NCBI GenBank assembly: GCA_965221205.1
Contig: OZ244870.1
Coordinates: forward strand, 1,860,001 to 1,924,000
Length of the DNA: 64,000 bases
Direction: 5' to 3'
Origin: CBDFMG01 sp965221205 [NCBI: bacterium]
GTDB lineage: Bacteria; SM23-31
Made by a program: the position numbers and the translations under genes. The notes beneath the pieces are model-generated. The model made no database searches. It had not been told where the DNA came from and was given only the letters and a program-made list of their open reading frames with translations. Below, piece after piece: positions 11,593 to 21,179 of the stretch. Every line of letters starts with the position of its first letter. The stretch's first letter is position 1.

Positions 11593-12231
11593 TTGGGTCA
11601 GAAAACACATCCTATCGGATTAAGGTTAGGAATAATAAAAAGCTGGAACTCAAATTGGTTTGATGAAAAATCATTTGCAGACAAGCTCCAGGAAGATATT
11701 ATGCTCCGCCGTTATATTCAGAACCGGTTGCAGCGTGCAGGAGTATCCCGGATCGATATAGAGCGTACGCCGAAAAAAGTAACACTCAATATCAAAACAG
11801 CACGTCCGGGAATAGTTATCGGCCGGAAGGGAGCAGAAGTCGACAAGCTTAAAGAAGAATTGAAAAAAATAACAAAAAAAGACATTCAGCTCAACATTGA
11901 AGAAATTAAACGACCTGAACGGGATGCAGTCCTTGTCGCCGACAACATTGCGCGTCAGCTTGAAGCAAAAATATCGTTCAGACGAGCCATGAAAAAGGCA
12001 ATTATTGCAACAATGCGTATGGGTGCAGAGGGTATCAGAATACGATGTGCAGGCAGGTTGGGTGGTGCAGAAATGGCGCGTGTAGAGCAGTACAAAGAAG
12101 GTCGTATTCCACTTCATACACTGCGTGCGGATATTGATTATGCTCAGAGAACAAGTTATACGACATATGGTTGCATAGGTGTCAAGGTATGGATATGTCT
12201 TGGTGAAGTTATTGGACAAGCTGGGCAATAA
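11593..12231 (+). CDS. rpsC: 30S ribosomal protein S3
   Basis: mRNA entry-channel protein with ribosomal helicase function, 212 residues. A TTG at 11593 is the start: it is preceded by a strong AGGAGG and gives the family N terminus [13 protein letters not shown]. The KH domain signature [17 protein letters not shown] is clear. The C-terminal domain includes [20 protein letters not shown]. It ends soon after VKVWICLGE, without the long C-terminal tail some bacteria have. Confidence 0.97.
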   Translation: MGQKTHPIGLRLGIIKSWNSNWFDEKSFADKLQEDIMLRRYIQNRLQRAGVSRIDIERTPKKVTLNIKTARPGIVIGRKGAEVDKLKEELKKITKKDIQLNIEEIKRPERDAVLVADNIARQLEAKISFRRAMKKAIIATMRMGAEGIRIRCAGRLGGAEMARVEQYKEGRIPLHTLRADIDYAQRTSYTTYGCIGVKVWICLGEVIGQAGQ

Positions 12232-12259
12232 GAGCCGTTCATATTGAAGGAAAAACGTA

Positions 12260-12673
12260 ATGTTAGCACCAAAAAGATCAAAATACCGTAAACAACAGCG
12301 TGGCGTCAGCAAAGGCAAGGCCCAACGAGGTAACGAAATAAACTTTGGCCAGTATGGTCTGAAAGCACTCGAAGCTGGGTGGATTACAAGCCGTCAGATT
12401 GAAGCGGCCCGTATTGCCATAACACGTTATGTAAAACGTGGTGGGAAAGTTTGGATCAGAATATTTCCTCATAAACCGATAACGGCTAAACCAGCAGAAA
12501 CCCGGATGGGAAAAGGAAAAGGTTCTCCCGAATATTGGGTTGCTGTTGTGAAACCGGGACGAATAATGTTTGAACTTGAAGGTGTATCGGTTGATGCGGC
12601 CAAGGAAGCAATTCGTTTGGCGGCTCATAAGCTTCCTGTGAAATCAAAATTTGTTATGGAGGAGCAATCCTGA
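12260..12673 (+). CDS. rplP: 50S ribosomal protein L16
   Basis: Large-subunit protein near the A-site tRNA elbow, 137 residues. It starts [15 protein letters not shown] and contains the family segments GYGLKALE-like [23 protein letters not shown] and [19 protein letters not shown]. Full length. The rpmC start codon lies two bases beyond its stop, so coupling is likely. Confidence 0.97.
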   Translation: MLAPKRSKYRKQQRGVSKGKAQRGNEINFGQYGLKALEAGWITSRQIEAARIAITRYVKRGGKVWIRIFPHKPITAKPAETRMGKGKGSPEYWVAVVKPGRIMFELEGVSVDAAKEAIRLAAHKLPVKSKFVMEEQS

Positions 12674-12675
12674 TC

Positions 12676-12918
12676 ATGAAAATGCTAGAGATTAAAAATA
12701 TGACCAGAGTTGAGGTTGAGCATGAGCTTGAAGAATTGTTCAAAGCACATTCAAATATGCGGTTTCAGCAGGCAACTCATGAGCTTGATAATCCAGTGAA
12801 GCTGCGGTATATACGAAAAGATATAGCCCGGCTTAAGACTGTTCTCAATGAATTCGATATGAACATTCGGGCATCGAAAGTTCAGGTGAGTAATGATAAA
12901 ATTGATGCAAAAAAATAG
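12676..12918 (+). CDS. rpmC: 50S ribosomal protein L29
   Basis: Tunnel-exit protein next to L23, 80 residues, somewhat longer than the common 60-70. Two helices are predicted around the RFQQATHELDNPVKLRYIRKDIARLKT region, the recognisable L29 signature. The extra C-terminal residues after the second helix (VQVSNDKIDAKK) are polar and probably disordered. Standard place between rplP and rpsQ. Confidence 0.95.
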   Translation: MKMLEIKNMTRVEVEHELEELFKAHSNMRFQQATHELDNPVKLRYIRKDIARLKTVLNEFDMNIRASKVQVSNDKIDAKK

Positions 12919-12939
12919 GTAAATTAAGGTAATTATTCA

Positions 12940-13197
12940 ATGGAAAAGCGGAACCAACGAAAAACTCGAACAGGATTTGTGGTCAGTAATACAATGGAAA
13001 AAACGGTCGGTATTACCGTTGAACGCAAGATAAAACACCCTGTTTATAGGAAGTATATAAAAAAAACGAAAAAGCTGCATGCACATGATGATAATAACGA
13101 GTGCAATGTTGGTGATTTTGTAAAAGTGAGAGAAACCCGTCCGCTCAGCAAGTCAAAGCGTTGGTTAGTGATTGAGATTTTGGAAAAGGTAAAATAG
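12940..13197 (+). CDS. rpsQ: 30S ribosomal protein S17
   Basis: Primary 16S rRNA-binding protein with an OB fold, 85 residues. Begins [22 protein letters not shown], the usual start, and has the [19 protein letters not shown] core and the [12 protein letters not shown] motif. The gene is followed after 8 bases by rplN. Confidence 0.97.
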   Translation: MEKRNQRKTRTGFVVSNTMEKTVGITVERKIKHPVYRKYIKKTKKLHAHDDNNECNVGDFVKVRETRPLSKSKRWLVIEILEKVK

Positions 13198-13205
13198 GTT
13201 GTATC

Positions 13206-13574
13206 ATGATTCAAGAAGAAACACGATTAGCTGTTGCTGACAATACCGGTGCCAAACAAGTACTTTGCTTTCGGATACTTGGTGGAACCAGGAAAAAATA
13301 TGGCCGGATCGGAGATATTATTAAAGTAACGGTCAAAAACGCAATTCCCGGTGCAACAATGAAAAAGGGGACAATTTCTCTAGCTGTCATTGTCCGTACC
13401 AAAAAAGAGCTCCGAAGAAGAGATGGTTCGTACATCCGGTTTGATGATAACGCAGTTGTGTTGATTGACGAAAGTAACGAACCTATTGGCACCCGTATTT
13501 TCGGTCCGGTTGCTCGTGAACTGCGTGAAAAACAGTATATGAAAATTGTGTCGTTGGCACCGGAAGTTTTATAG
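13206..13574 (+). CDS. rplN: 50S ribosomal protein L14
   Basis: Intersubunit bridge protein, 122 residues, first gene of the spc operon. The start [17 protein letters not shown] and the core [13 protein letters not shown] and [16 protein letters not shown] are family hallmarks. The C terminus [23 protein letters not shown] is complete. Confidence 0.98.
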   Translation: MIQEETRLAVADNTGAKQVLCFRILGGTRKKYGRIGDIIKVTVKNAIPGATMKKGTISLAVIVRTKKELRRRDGSYIRFDDNAVVLIDESNEPIGTRIFGPVARELREKQYMKIVSLAPEVL

Positions 13575-13597
13575 CAAGAATTAAGCAGAGTCTAATA

Positions 13598-13921
13598 ATG
13601 AATGTAGTGAAAAATGATACGGTATTGATAATTGCCGGAAACGAACGTGGAAAACAGGGACGTGTGTTGAAAACGTTTCCTAAGGCACAACGGATAATCG
13701 TTGAGGGTGTGAATCTTATAAAACGACACTCGAAGCCATCTCAAAAAAATCCTCAGGGTGGTATCATCGAAAAAGAGGGAACTATACACATTTCCAACGC
13801 GATGATAGTTTGTCCGAAATGTAACAAAGTTATTCGGGTCAAGCATAAACTCCTGGAAGATGGAAAAAGTATGCGTGTGTGCCGTAGCTGCTCGGAAATG
13901 TTGGCAACAGCTGAAAAATAA
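13598..13921 (+). CDS. rplX: 50S ribosomal protein L24
   Basis: Assembly-initiating protein at the tunnel exit, 107 residues. The KOW motif NDTVLIIAGNERGKQGRVL begins near residue 5. The C-terminal half has two cysteine pairs, CPKC and CRSC (about residues 72-97), spaced like a zinc ribbon, a variant found in many but not all bacterial L24 proteins. Located between rplN and rplE. Confidence 0.97.
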   Translation: MNVVKNDTVLIIAGNERGKQGRVLKTFPKAQRIIVEGVNLIKRHSKPSQKNPQGGIIEKEGTIHISNAMIVCPKCNKVIRVKHKLLEDGKSMRVCRSCSEMLATAEK

Positions 13922-13945
13922 TAATCGTATTATGAGAGTTAGGTA

Positions 13946-14800
13946 ATGGCAGATAAAGAAAAAATAAATATTACAGCAGTTCCGGATTCGAAAACCAAGG
14001 CTGAAGAGAAAAAGACAAAAGCTAAGTCGAAACCTGCAAAATCCTCTGCTGTAAAAGAGGCCGGGAAAAAGACTGCCGATAAGCCGAAAAAAGAATCGAC
14101 CTCTGTAAAGAGCAAAAAGGACAATAAGAGTAAGAAAACCACGGCAAAAAAGACAACAGAAAAAAAGGATACTTCTAAGCAGGAAGAGAAACCGAAGAAA
14201 ACTAAAGTTTCCAAAGGTCAGAAAGAAAAAGAATATTTGCCGCGGCTTATGGCCAAGTACCGGAATGAGATTGTTACGGCAATGATGAAGCAGCTTGATT
14301 ACTCCAATGTTAATCAGGTGCCGAAACTTATAAAAATAACGATCAATGTGGGAATGGGACTTGCGCTTCAAAACAATAAATTGCTCGATTCGGCTATAGA
14401 AGATCTTCAAATCATTTCCGGTCAAAAACCAGTTACAACCTCGGCAAAACGGTCGGTATCAAATTTTAAATTGCGTCAAGGAAATAAAATCGGCTGTAAA
14501 GTGACATTGCGTGAAGAACGAATGTATGAGTTCCTTGACCGGTTAATCTCTATAGCAATTCCGCGTATCAGGGATTTTAGAGGTTTATCAAATAAATCGT
14601 TTGACGGTTTTGGAAACTACAGTCTCGGAGTAAAAGAACAGATCATATTCCCGGAAATAAATTACGATAATGTTGAATCAATTCATGGAATGGATATAAG
14701 TATTGTCACAACGGCAAATGGTGATGAGGAAGCTCATTATCTGCTCAAACAATTGGGAATGCCCTTTGCCGATCAAGCAGAAGCTGCTGCAATAGCGTAA
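13946..14800 (+). CDS. rplE: 50S ribosomal protein L5 with long lysine-rich N-terminal extension
   Basis: Central-protuberance protein that binds 5S rRNA. The family core begins near residue 96 ([13 protein letters not shown]) and is complete through the ISVVTTA-like [22 protein letters not shown] end. In front of it lie about 95 residues made almost wholly of Lys, Ala, Ser, Thr and Glu, rich in KK pairs, with no predicted fold. The extension is in frame from an ATG preceded by GTTAGG, and there is no convincing start at the core boundary, so it is probably translated. Total length 284 against a usual 180. Confidence 0.95.
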   Translation: MADKEKINITAVPDSKTKAEEKKTKAKSKPAKSSAVKEAGKKTADKPKKESTSVKSKKDNKSKKTTAKKTTEKKDTSKQEEKPKKTKVSKGQKEKEYLPRLMAKYRNEIVTAMMKQLDYSNVNQVPKLIKITINVGMGLALQNNKLLDSAIEDLQIISGQKPVTTSAKRSVSNFKLRQGNKIGCKVTLREERMYEFLDRLISIAIPRIRDFRGLSNKSFDGFGNYSLGVKEQIIFPEINYDNVESIHGMDISIVTTANGDEEAHYLLKQLGMPFADQAEAAAIA

Positions 14801-14836
14801 TTCAGGTCGAATAATAAAACGAAGAGTTGAAATAAA

Positions 14837-15022
14837 GTGGCTAAAAAATCATTAATTGTTAAATCTCAAAAAGAACCGAAATTCAAAGTTCGTGCATATA
14901 ATCGCTGTAATCGATGCGGCCGGCCTCGGGCGTATATGCGGAAATTTGGGATTTGTAGGATTTGTTTTCGTCAGCTTGCACTTCAGGGAGATATTCCCGG
15001 AATTGTTAAAGCAAGCTGGTAA
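14837..15022 (+). CDS. rpsN: 30S ribosomal protein S14, zinc-binding short form
   Basis: Head protein of the small subunit, 61 residues from a GTG. It is the short zinc-containing form: CNRCG near residue 24 and CRIC near residue 40 give the four ligands. The family end [15 protein letters not shown] is intact. The zinc form implies no need of the zinc-free paralogue seen in larger bacteria, but a second copy elsewhere cannot be excluded. Confidence 0.97.
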   Translation: MAKKSLIVKSQKEPKFKVRAYNRCNRCGRPRAYMRKFGICRICFRQLALQGDIPGIVKASW

Positions 15023-15052
15023 TATTCCAAACGAGTTATTAGGAGAATTGGT

Positions 15053-15448
15053 ATGACTGTTACTGATCCGGTCGCAGATTATCTGACACGTATTCGAAAT
15101 GCTCTAAAAGCAAAAAAGAAACATGTCGATATTCCGGCATCAAATCTGAAAAAATGTATTTCAAAAGTTCTGCTTGACGAATATTACATTCGTGACTATA
15201 TCGTTATTGATGACGGCCAGCAGGGCATGATTAGAGTCTACTTGAAATATGATCAAGGCGAACCTGTCATTGCAGGTTTGAAAAGAGTATCTCGTCCAGG
15301 ACTTCGGAAGTATGTCGGTACGAATAATATTCCGCGAGTCTTGAACAATCTGGGTACAGCTGTTTTAACGACACCTATAGGTGTAATTACGAATAAAGAA
15401 GCAAAACGCCGTCATGTTGGCGGTGAAGTGCTGCTTTATGTGTGGTAA
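15053..15448 (+). CDS. rpsH: 30S ribosomal protein S8
   Basis: Platform protein and, in enterobacteria, repressor of the spc operon, 131 residues. The start MTVTDPVADYLTRIRNA and the C-terminal GIAVLTT-like GTAVLTTPIGVITNKEAKRRHVGGEVL are typical. Starts after an AGGAG site and lies between rpsN and rplF. Confidence 0.97.
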   Translation: MTVTDPVADYLTRIRNALKAKKKHVDIPASNLKKCISKVLLDEYYIRDYIVIDDGQQGMIRVYLKYDQGEPVIAGLKRVSRPGLRKYVGTNNIPRVLNNLGTAVLTTPIGVITNKEAKRRHVGGEVLLYVW

Positions 15449-15469
15449 TATTTCGATAAGGAGTATAGT

Positions 15470-16006
15470 GTGTCACGAGTTGGTAATTTGCCGATTGCTC
15501 TACCGAAAGGCGTAACGTTTAAAATTGAAGACAACTTAAGTGTCGTAACCGGACATAAAGGTGAATTGATGCAATTGATTCCTCCTGAAATTTCGGTTCA
15601 ACAAAAAGAGTCGAATATTGTTGTCCAACGAACTGGTGAAACAAAAAGACACCGGTCGTTTCATGGGCTCTTCCGCGCATTATTCAACAATATGGTTATT
15701 GGAGTTTCAAAAGGGTATCAAATCGATCTTGAAATACAGGGCGTCGGTTATACAGCAGAGTTGAAAGGAAAAAACCTCATTCTTAATCTGGGGTATTCCC
15801 ACACGATTTTGTTCAAACCGCCGGAGCCGATAACACTGGAAGTTCCGTCTCGTACGCAAATTACTATTAAAGGATTTGACAAACAACTTGTTGGAGAAAT
15901 TGCTGCAAAGATTAGAGCGTTTCGACCGCCGGAGCCGTATAAAGGAAAGGGTATACGGTATGTGGGTGAAGAAGTCAAGCGGAGGGTTGGAAAAACTGCT
16001 CAGTAA
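15470..16006 (+). CDS. rplF: 50S ribosomal protein L6
   Basis: Large-subunit protein near the factor-binding site, 178 residues. The GTG start follows AAGGAG and gives MSRVGNLPIALPKGV. The second domain ends with the family signature PEPYKGKGIRYVGEEVKRRVGK. Normal length; the next gene rplR starts 25 bases on. Confidence 0.97.
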   Translation: MSRVGNLPIALPKGVTFKIEDNLSVVTGHKGELMQLIPPEISVQQKESNIVVQRTGETKRHRSFHGLFRALFNNMVIGVSKGYQIDLEIQGVGYTAELKGKNLILNLGYSHTILFKPPEPITLEVPSRTQITIKGFDKQLVGEIAAKIRAFRPPEPYKGKGIRYVGEEVKRRVGKTAQ

Positions 16007-16031
16007 CATTAAAGAAGCGAGTTTGAATTTT

Positions 16032-16406
16032 ATGAATTTGAAGGAAAAGAAAAAGTTAGAAAAGCAGGCGCGATTGAAACGTCGTCTCAAGAAAAAGATC
16101 AGGGGTACGCCAAAATGTCCCCGACTTCTTGTTGTCCGTGCAAATAACAATATATCAGCACAACTCATTGACGACGTAAATCAAAAAACACTTACTACTA
16201 TTGCAAGTGTCGCAGGTTCATATGCACAATTAAAAAAATCGACGTCGGGTAAGTTGGGAATTAGTAAACAAATCGGCCTCGATATAGCCAGTGCAGGTAA
16301 AAATCTGAAAATCAAAACCGTGGTATTTGACCGGAACGGTTGCCAGTATCGCGGTAGGGTAAAGATGCTTGCAGAAGGTGCCCGTGAAGGCGGTCTGCAG
16401 TTCTAG
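16032..16406 (+). CDS. rplR: 50S ribosomal protein L18
   Basis: 5S rRNA-binding protein, 124 residues from the ATG at 16032. The frame stays open upstream into rplF, and a TTG at 16023 with a closer AAGAAGCGAG site is an alternative start that adds three residues. The basic N-terminal helix, GTPKCPRLLVVRANNNISAQ and the C-terminal FDRNGCQYRGRVKMLAEGAREGGLQF identify the family. Confidence 0.95.
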   Translation: MNLKEKKKLEKQARLKRRLKKKIRGTPKCPRLLVVRANNNISAQLIDDVNQKTLTTIASVAGSYAQLKKSTSGKLGISKQIGLDIASAGKNLKIKTVVFDRNGCQYRGRVKMLAEGAREGGLQF

Positions 16407-16431
16407 ACCTTTTTAATAAAGGAGTAAACTC

Positions 16432-16932
16432 TTGGACATTAAGAATCCGGCCGAAATTGAACTGAAAGAAAAAGTTATTCATATCAACCGGGTCGCGAAA
16501 GTTGTAAAAGGTGGTAGACGTTTCAGTTTTAACGCAATAGTTGTTGTTGGGAACGGCGATGGAGTTGTTGGTATTGGACTCGGCAAAGCAAATGAAGTAA
16601 CAGATGCCATTACGAAAGGTGTCGAAAATGCAAGAAAAACATTATTTAAAGTACAAATAATCAACTCAACGATAACTCATGAAATTATTGGTAAATATGG
16701 TACTGCCCGTGTTTTTCTCAAACCTGCTTCTGCTGGTACTGGAATTATCGCTGGTGGGCCTGTCCGTGCAGTCATGGAACTTGCAGGTATCCAAAATGTT
16801 TTGACAAAATCACTCGGTACTGCAAATCCGCATAATGTTGTAAAAGCTACTGTAGACGCGCTCAAAAGCCTGATAGATGCATACTCAGTAGCACGCAAAA
16901 AGGGAATCCCGATTAATAAGGTGTACAACTAA
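16432..16932 (+). CDS. rpsE: 30S ribosomal protein S5
   Basis: Accuracy protein at the mRNA entry site, 166 residues. The TTG start is supported by AAAGGAG 7-8 bases upstream. The double-stranded RNA-binding region [20 protein letters not shown], the [15 protein letters not shown] loop (spectinomycin region) and the C-terminal [16 protein letters not shown] are present. Confidence 0.97.
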   Translation: MDIKNPAEIELKEKVIHINRVAKVVKGGRRFSFNAIVVVGNGDGVVGIGLGKANEVTDAITKGVENARKTLFKVQIINSTITHEIIGKYGTARVFLKPASAGTGIIAGGPVRAVMELAGIQNVLTKSLGTANPHNVVKATVDALKSLIDAYSVARKKGIPINKVYN

Positions 16933-16948
16933 GAATTTAAATAAGGTT

Positions 16949-17152
16949 ATGCCACGAAAAAAGAATTCAGCAGCTGGAACACTGCAATTACAGCAGTTTA
17001 AAAGCGCAATCGGTTACAGTAAACGACAAAAGTTGACACTTGAAGCGCTTGGGTTTCGGAAGTTACATCAAATAATTGAACACAAAGATACGCCGCAGGT
17101 ACGCGGTATGGTGCAGAAAGTTACGCATCTTGTGAAAATTCTTGAGGATTAG
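16949..17152 (+). CDS. rpmD: 50S ribosomal protein L30
   Basis: Small large-subunit protein, 67 residues. After a short polar N terminus of about 11 residues not seen in all relatives, it reads LQLQQFKSAIGYSKRQKLTLEALGFRKLHQ, the family core. Its stop codon ends one base before the start of rplO. Confidence 0.95.
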   Translation: MPRKKNSAAGTLQLQQFKSAIGYSKRQKLTLEALGFRKLHQIIEHKDTPQVRGMVQKVTHLVKILED

Positions 17153-17153
17153 T

Positions 17154-17603
17154 ATGGGATCTTTAAAGCTGAATACATTATCCCCAATTCCGGGATCAAA
17201 AAAAGATAAGAAGAGAATAGGACGGGGTCGAGGCTCTGGGACCGGCGGTACTGCTGGAAAAGGACATAAAGGACAAAAATCCCGTTCAGGAGCATCGATT
17301 CCTGCTTGGTTTGAAGGCGGTCAGATGCCATTGCAACGCCGGGTTCCGAAATTCGGTTTTGCCAATATATTCAAAAAGGAAGTGCAGATTATAAACGTTG
17401 GTAATTTAAGCCGTTTGAAAGATAAGAAAAAAATAGAAATTGCGGATCTTGCTGGTGCAGGATTGATTAAAAAAACCACTATTCCGGTTAAAATTCTCGG
17501 TAAGGGTGAAATCGATTTCAAAGCAGATATTTCAGTCCATTCAGCTAGCAAATCGGCGGTTGAAAAAATCAATAATGCAGGCGGAATGGTTACTATCCTA
17601 TGA
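17154..17603 (+). CDS. rplO: 50S ribosomal protein L15
   Basis: Late assembly protein of the large subunit, 149 residues from the ATG at 17154; an upstream TTG would overlap rpmD and is less likely. The glycine-rich GRGRGSGTGGTAGKGHKGQKSRSG segment near residue 22 and the FEGGQMPLQRRVPKFGF motif define the family. Its stop overlaps the secY start (ATGA), indicating coupled translation. Confidence 0.97.
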   Translation: MGSLKLNTLSPIPGSKKDKKRIGRGRGSGTGGTAGKGHKGQKSRSGASIPAWFEGGQMPLQRRVPKFGFANIFKKEVQIINVGNLSRLKDKKKIEIADLAGAGLIKKTTIPVKILGKGEIDFKADISVHSASKSAVEKINNAGGMVTIL

Positions 17604-18937
17604 TACAGAAGATCCAGAGCATATTCAAAATTCCGGAACTTCGTAACAGAATTATTTTTACCTTGGCGATTCTTGTTGTATACAGAATCGGCGGCCATGT
17701 ACCAGTTCCTGGAATCAATGCAGATGCATTAGGTGAATGGTTCAATGAAATTTCATCGTCAAACACGCTGTTTGGCCTATATGATATGTTTGTCGGTGGC
17801 GCTTTTCAAAAAGCAACTGTATTTGCACTCGGGATTATGCCGTATATTAGTGCATCTATCATTATTCAGCTTCTCGGAGCCGTTGTGCCTTATTTTCAGA
17901 AGCTGCAAAAAGAAGGTGAAGAGGGTAGAAAAAAGATTACCCAGCTGACACGGTATGGAACTGTATTAATCGCTGCGGGACAAGCGTGGGGTACCAGCGT
18001 ATTATTAAAGAATTTGAGTGCCACAAGGAGCGGTAGCCTTATTGTTTCGCCCGATACAGGATTTAGTTTTTATCTATTGACAGTTATCACACTGACATGC
18101 GGAACAATATTTATAATGTGGCTTGGTGAGCAGATTACCGAACGGGGTATAGGTAACGGAATTTCTCTTATTATTATGATTGGTATTATCGCCCGTTATC
18201 CGGATAGCTTTATCCGAGAAGCTTTTCAACTCATTCAAGGAAACAGGCAGCTTCTTATCGAGATATTTCTCCTTGTGATAATGTTTTGGACAATTGCATT
18301 TGTAATATTGTTAACACAGGGGACAAGAAAGATCCCTGTTCAATATGCCAAGCGTGTTATCGGAAGAAAAATGTACGGTGGACAATCTACTCATATACCA
18401 TTGCGTGTAAATACTGCCGGTGTTATGCCGATTATTTTTGCTCAGTCGATTACATTTATTCCACAAACAGTTGCATCCTTTTTCCCCGATAGTTCAATAA
18501 TGCAGAGTTTTTCACGCTATTTCGCATTTGATCATGAAGTCTACTGGATATTCCAATTTGTGTTAATTGTATTTTTCACCTATTTCTATACTGCAATAGC
18601 ATTCAATCCTATTGATGTGGCAGACAATATGAAAAAACACGGTGGTTTTATTCCTGGAGTAAGACCAGGGAAAAAAACCTCTGAATTTCTCGATAATATA
18701 TTAACGAAAATTACGCTGCCCGGAGCAGTATTTCTGGGCGTCATTACTATATTTCCTTATTTCATTAACAAGATATTCAATGTTGATTTTGGCTTTGCAT
18801 TAATGTTCGGCGGAACGGGACTTTTAATCGTTGTTGGAGTCGCACTTGATACGCTTCAGCAGATTGAATCTCATTTATTGATGCGTCACTATGATGGCTT
18901 TATGAAAACCGGCCGGCTACGCGGGAGACGGTTTTAA
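17600..18937 (+). CDS. secY: Preprotein translocase subunit SecY
   Basis: Channel-forming subunit of the Sec translocon, inner membrane, 445 residues with ten predicted transmembrane segments. The plug region and the motif YFQKLQKEGEEGRKKITQLTRY follow TM2. The C-terminal loop with MKKHGGFIPGVRPGKKTSEFLD, which binds SecA and the ribosome, is conserved. Starts inside the rplO stop and ends one base into the adk start (TAATG), the usual spc layout. Confidence 0.98.
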   Translation: MIQKIQSIFKIPELRNRIIFTLAILVVYRIGGHVPVPGINADALGEWFNEISSSNTLFGLYDMFVGGAFQKATVFALGIMPYISASIIIQLLGAVVPYFQKLQKEGEEGRKKITQLTRYGTVLIAAGQAWGTSVLLKNLSATRSGSLIVSPDTGFSFYLLTVITLTCGTIFIMWLGEQITERGIGNGISLIIMIGIIARYPDSFIREAFQLIQGNRQLLIEIFLLVIMFWTIAFVILLTQGTRKIPVQYAKRVIGRKMYGGQSTHIPLRVNTAGVMPIIFAQSITFIPQTVASFFPDSSIMQSFSRYFAFDHEVYWIFQFVLIVFFTYFYTAIAFNPIDVADNMKKHGGFIPGVRPGKKTSEFLDNILTKITLPGAVFLGVITIFPYFINKIFNVDFGFALMFGGTGLLIVVGVALDTLQQIESHLLMRHYDGFMKTGRLRGRRF

Positions 18938-19590
18938 TGAGACTTGTTTTGCTGGGAGCGCCCGGTGTTGGTAAAGGTACACAGGGAATTCGAATTGCTC
19001 AGAAATATGAAATTCCTCAACTCTCGACCGGCGATATTTTAAGAGCTGCTCTGAGAGATGGAACGGAACTTGGTAATCAGGCAAAATCATATATGGAAAA
19101 AGGGGAGTTAGTCCCTGATTCAATTATTATTGGTCTTATGAACAAACGGCGACAAGAAAGCGATTGTATAAATGGATTCATTCTCGATGGATTTCCCAGA
19201 TCACTTCCACAGGCAGAAGCGTTGGATTCGTTATTAGATGATATTGGCAAGCCGTTAGATGCAGTCATGAATATTAGTGTTCCGGAAGAGGAAATCGTCA
19301 GCAGATTGATCAATAGACGACTGTGCAGAAATTGTGGAAAAGATTATAATGTTGAAACCAATCCTCGACCGATAAGTATGAAATGTACGGTGTGCGGGGG
19401 AGAGATTTATCAACGTGATGACGATAAAGAAAGCACAATCAAAAACCGGTTATCAGTGTATAAAAACGAAACAGAGCCTCTTATCGGACATTATAGCAGT
19501 AAAAATCTTGTGAAAACGGTTGACGGATTAAACAATCCAGATGAAGTTTTTAAATCAATTGTATTACTACTAGATGAGGTGACACAATGA
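18937..19590 (+). CDS. adk: Adenylate kinase, zinc-LID type
   Basis: Converts AMP and ATP to two ADP in the cytoplasm, 217 residues. P-loop GAPGVGKGT at 7-15; the NMP-binding DGFPRSLPQAEAL region near 84. The LID carries four cysteines at 130, 133, 150 and 153, the structural zinc site found in many but not all bacterial enzymes. It overlaps secY by one base and map by four, so the three are co-translated. Confidence 0.97.
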   Translation: MRLVLLGAPGVGKGTQGIRIAQKYEIPQLSTGDILRAALRDGTELGNQAKSYMEKGELVPDSIIIGLMNKRRQESDCINGFILDGFPRSLPQAEALDSLLDDIGKPLDAVMNISVPEEEIVSRLINRRLCRNCGKDYNVETNPRPISMKCTVCGGEIYQRDDDKESTIKNRLSVYKNETEPLIGHYSSKNLVKTVDGLNNPDEVFKSIVLLLDEVTQ

Positions 19591-20342
19591 TTTATCGCCG
19601 TTCTCCGGAAGAATTAGCCAAAATGAGATCAGCTGCGAAAATTCTTGTAGATTCATTTCATGTTGTTGATGATGTCATAGAAGCTGGAATGAAAACGACA
19701 GATATTGACAAAACAGTAGAAAAGTTTATAACCAAATCGGGTGCAAAGCCGGCATTTAAAGGTTACAGAGGATTTCCCGGAAGCACTTGTATATCGATTG
19801 ATGAAGTTGTTGTGCATGGAATTCCGAATGGGAGAGAGATTCAAGAAGGTGAACTGGTTAGTGTCGATATTGGAGTGGAGTTCAAAGGGTACTATGCTGA
19901 TGCAGCACGAACTTTTGCAATTGGTAGCATCTCTGATGAAAAATCTAAGCTGATGAAAATAACAGAAGAATCCTTACAAATAGGTATAGAACAGGCGATT
20001 GAGGGGAATCAAATATCGGACATCTCCAGTGCAATTCAGGAACGGGTGGAATCGGAAGGATACTCTGTTGTTCGTGAGCTCGTTGGACATGGTATCGGAT
20101 CATCACTCCATGAGGAACCCGAAATACCGAATTTTGTTGACCAGAGAAGAACAGCTCAACCACAGATTCAATCGGGGATGATTTTTGCTATCGAACCAAT
20201 GGTCAATGTAGGGGGATGTGATATCTCTTTTTTACCGGATGGATGGGCCGTTATTACATTGGATAGAAAACCGTCTGCACATTTTGAGCATACGGTTGCA
20301 ATAACATCGAATGGTCCCGAAATCCTAACTGAGGGGAGATAA
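19587..20342 (+). CDS. map: Methionine aminopeptidase, type I
   Basis: Removes the N-terminal methionine from nascent proteins; two-metal enzyme, 251 residues. All five metal ligands are visible: D94 (SVDIGV), D105 (YADAARTF), H168 (GHGIG), E203 (FAIEPM) and E234 (FEHT). No N-terminal zinc finger is present, so it is the short type Ia form. Starts within the adk stop (ATGA) and is followed by infA. Confidence 0.97.
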   Translation: MIYRRSPEELAKMRSAAKILVDSFHVVDDVIEAGMKTTDIDKTVEKFITKSGAKPAFKGYRGFPGSTCISIDEVVVHGIPNGREIQEGELVSVDIGVEFKGYYADAARTFAIGSISDEKSKLMKITEESLQIGIEQAIEGNQISDISSAIQERVESEGYSVVRELVGHGIGSSLHEEPEIPNFVDQRRTAQPQIQSGMIFAIEPMVNVGGCDISFLPDGWAVITLDRKPSAHFEHTVAITSNGPEILTEGR

Positions 20343-20345
20343 TTT

Positions 20346-20564
20346 TTGGCAAAACAAGAAGCAATAAAAGTAGATGGTGTTATCACTGAGACACTTCCGA
20401 ATGCTTCTTTTCGTGTGAAGCTTGAAAATGGTCACATTATTTTAGCCCATGTTTCCGGAAAAATGAGAATGCATTTTATAAAGATACTACCCGGAGATAA
20501 AGTGGCTGTTGAAATGTCGCCATATGACCTGTCACGGGGCAGAATAGTATATCGCTATAAATAA
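20346..20564 (+). CDS. infA: Translation initiation factor IF-1
   Basis: Small OB-fold factor that occupies the A site during initiation, 72 residues, exact family length. The TTG start lies 3 bases after the map stop, within the GAGGGGAG ribosome binding site region. The core [27 protein letters not shown] and the [21 protein letters not shown] end are standard. Confidence 0.97.
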   Translation: MAKQEAIKVDGVITETLPNASFRVKLENGHIILAHVSGKMRMHFIKILPGDKVAVEMSPYDLSRGRIVYRYK

Positions 20565-20588
20565 TTTTAATGGAGATGGAGCAGTTGT

Positions 20589-20702
20589 ATGAAGGTACGA
20601 TCGTCCGTAAAAAAAATGTGCGATAATTGTAGAGTTATCAAGCGCAGAGGTGTTGTGCGAATAATCTGTAAAAATAAACGCCACAAACAACGGCAGGGAT
20701 AA
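20589..20702 (+). CDS. rpmJ: 50S ribosomal protein L36
   Basis: Very small zinc-binding large-subunit protein of 37 residues, [14 protein letters not shown] at the start. The zinc ligands C11, C14, C27 and H32 are all present, so this is the C+ type. It is preceded by a GGAGATGGAG stretch and lies in its standard place between infA and rpsM. It is too short for many automated calls but unmistakable by sequence and context. Confidence 0.96.
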   Translation: MKVRSSVKKMCDNCRVIKRRGVVRIICKNKRHKQRQG

Positions 20703-20771
20703 AAACGCAATTAATGCTAGAAAATATCAGATATCTAATTGTTTAGTAAATGTGAAATTCAGGAGGTTTGA

Positions 20772-21161
20772 TTGGCACGTATTGCCGAAGTAGATTTACC
20801 CAAAGAAAAGCGCGTAGTTATTGGCCTGACCTATATTTTTGGGATCGGTTTTTCAACTGCCAAGGAGATACTGAATGCTTGTAATGTTGATGAAAATACA
20901 AAGATTCAGGACTTAAGTGAGCAGGAAGTCGCTGCAATCCGTTCCCATATTCAGAACAACTTAAAAGTTGAAGGTACGTTGCGAACGGAAGTAACAATGA
21001 ATATTAAACGGCTTATTGATATCGGTTGCTATCGTGGTCTCCGTCATCGACGCGGCTTACCTCTGCATGGACAAAGAACATCCACGAACGCCCGTACGCG
21101 AAAAGGTAAGAAAAAGACCGTTGGAGCAAAACGCAAGAGTGCGGTAAAAAAACATATCTGA
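20772..21161 (+). CDS. rpsM: 30S ribosomal protein S13
   Basis: Head protein making the bridge to the large subunit, 129 residues, first gene of the alpha operon. The TTG start is supported by AGGAGG 7 bases upstream and gives [22 protein letters not shown]. The helix-two-turn-helix [10 protein letters not shown] and the C-terminal [19 protein letters not shown] tail that reaches the P site are present. Confidence 0.97.
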   Translation: MARIAEVDLPKEKRVVIGLTYIFGIGFSTAKEILNACNVDENTKIQDLSEQEVAAIRSHIQNNLKVEGTLRTEVTMNIKRLIDIGCYRGLRHRRGLPLHGQRTSTNARTRKGKKKTVGAKRKSAVKKHI

Positions 21162-21179
21162 TTAAAGTAGGAGGTTTCT

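Noticed and set aside
13592-14425. Long open frame on the minus strand opposite rplX and rplE
   Set aside because: It is a by-product of the lysine-rich coding strand (complement gives Phe and Leu), is antisense to clear ribosomal genes and has no ribosome binding site.
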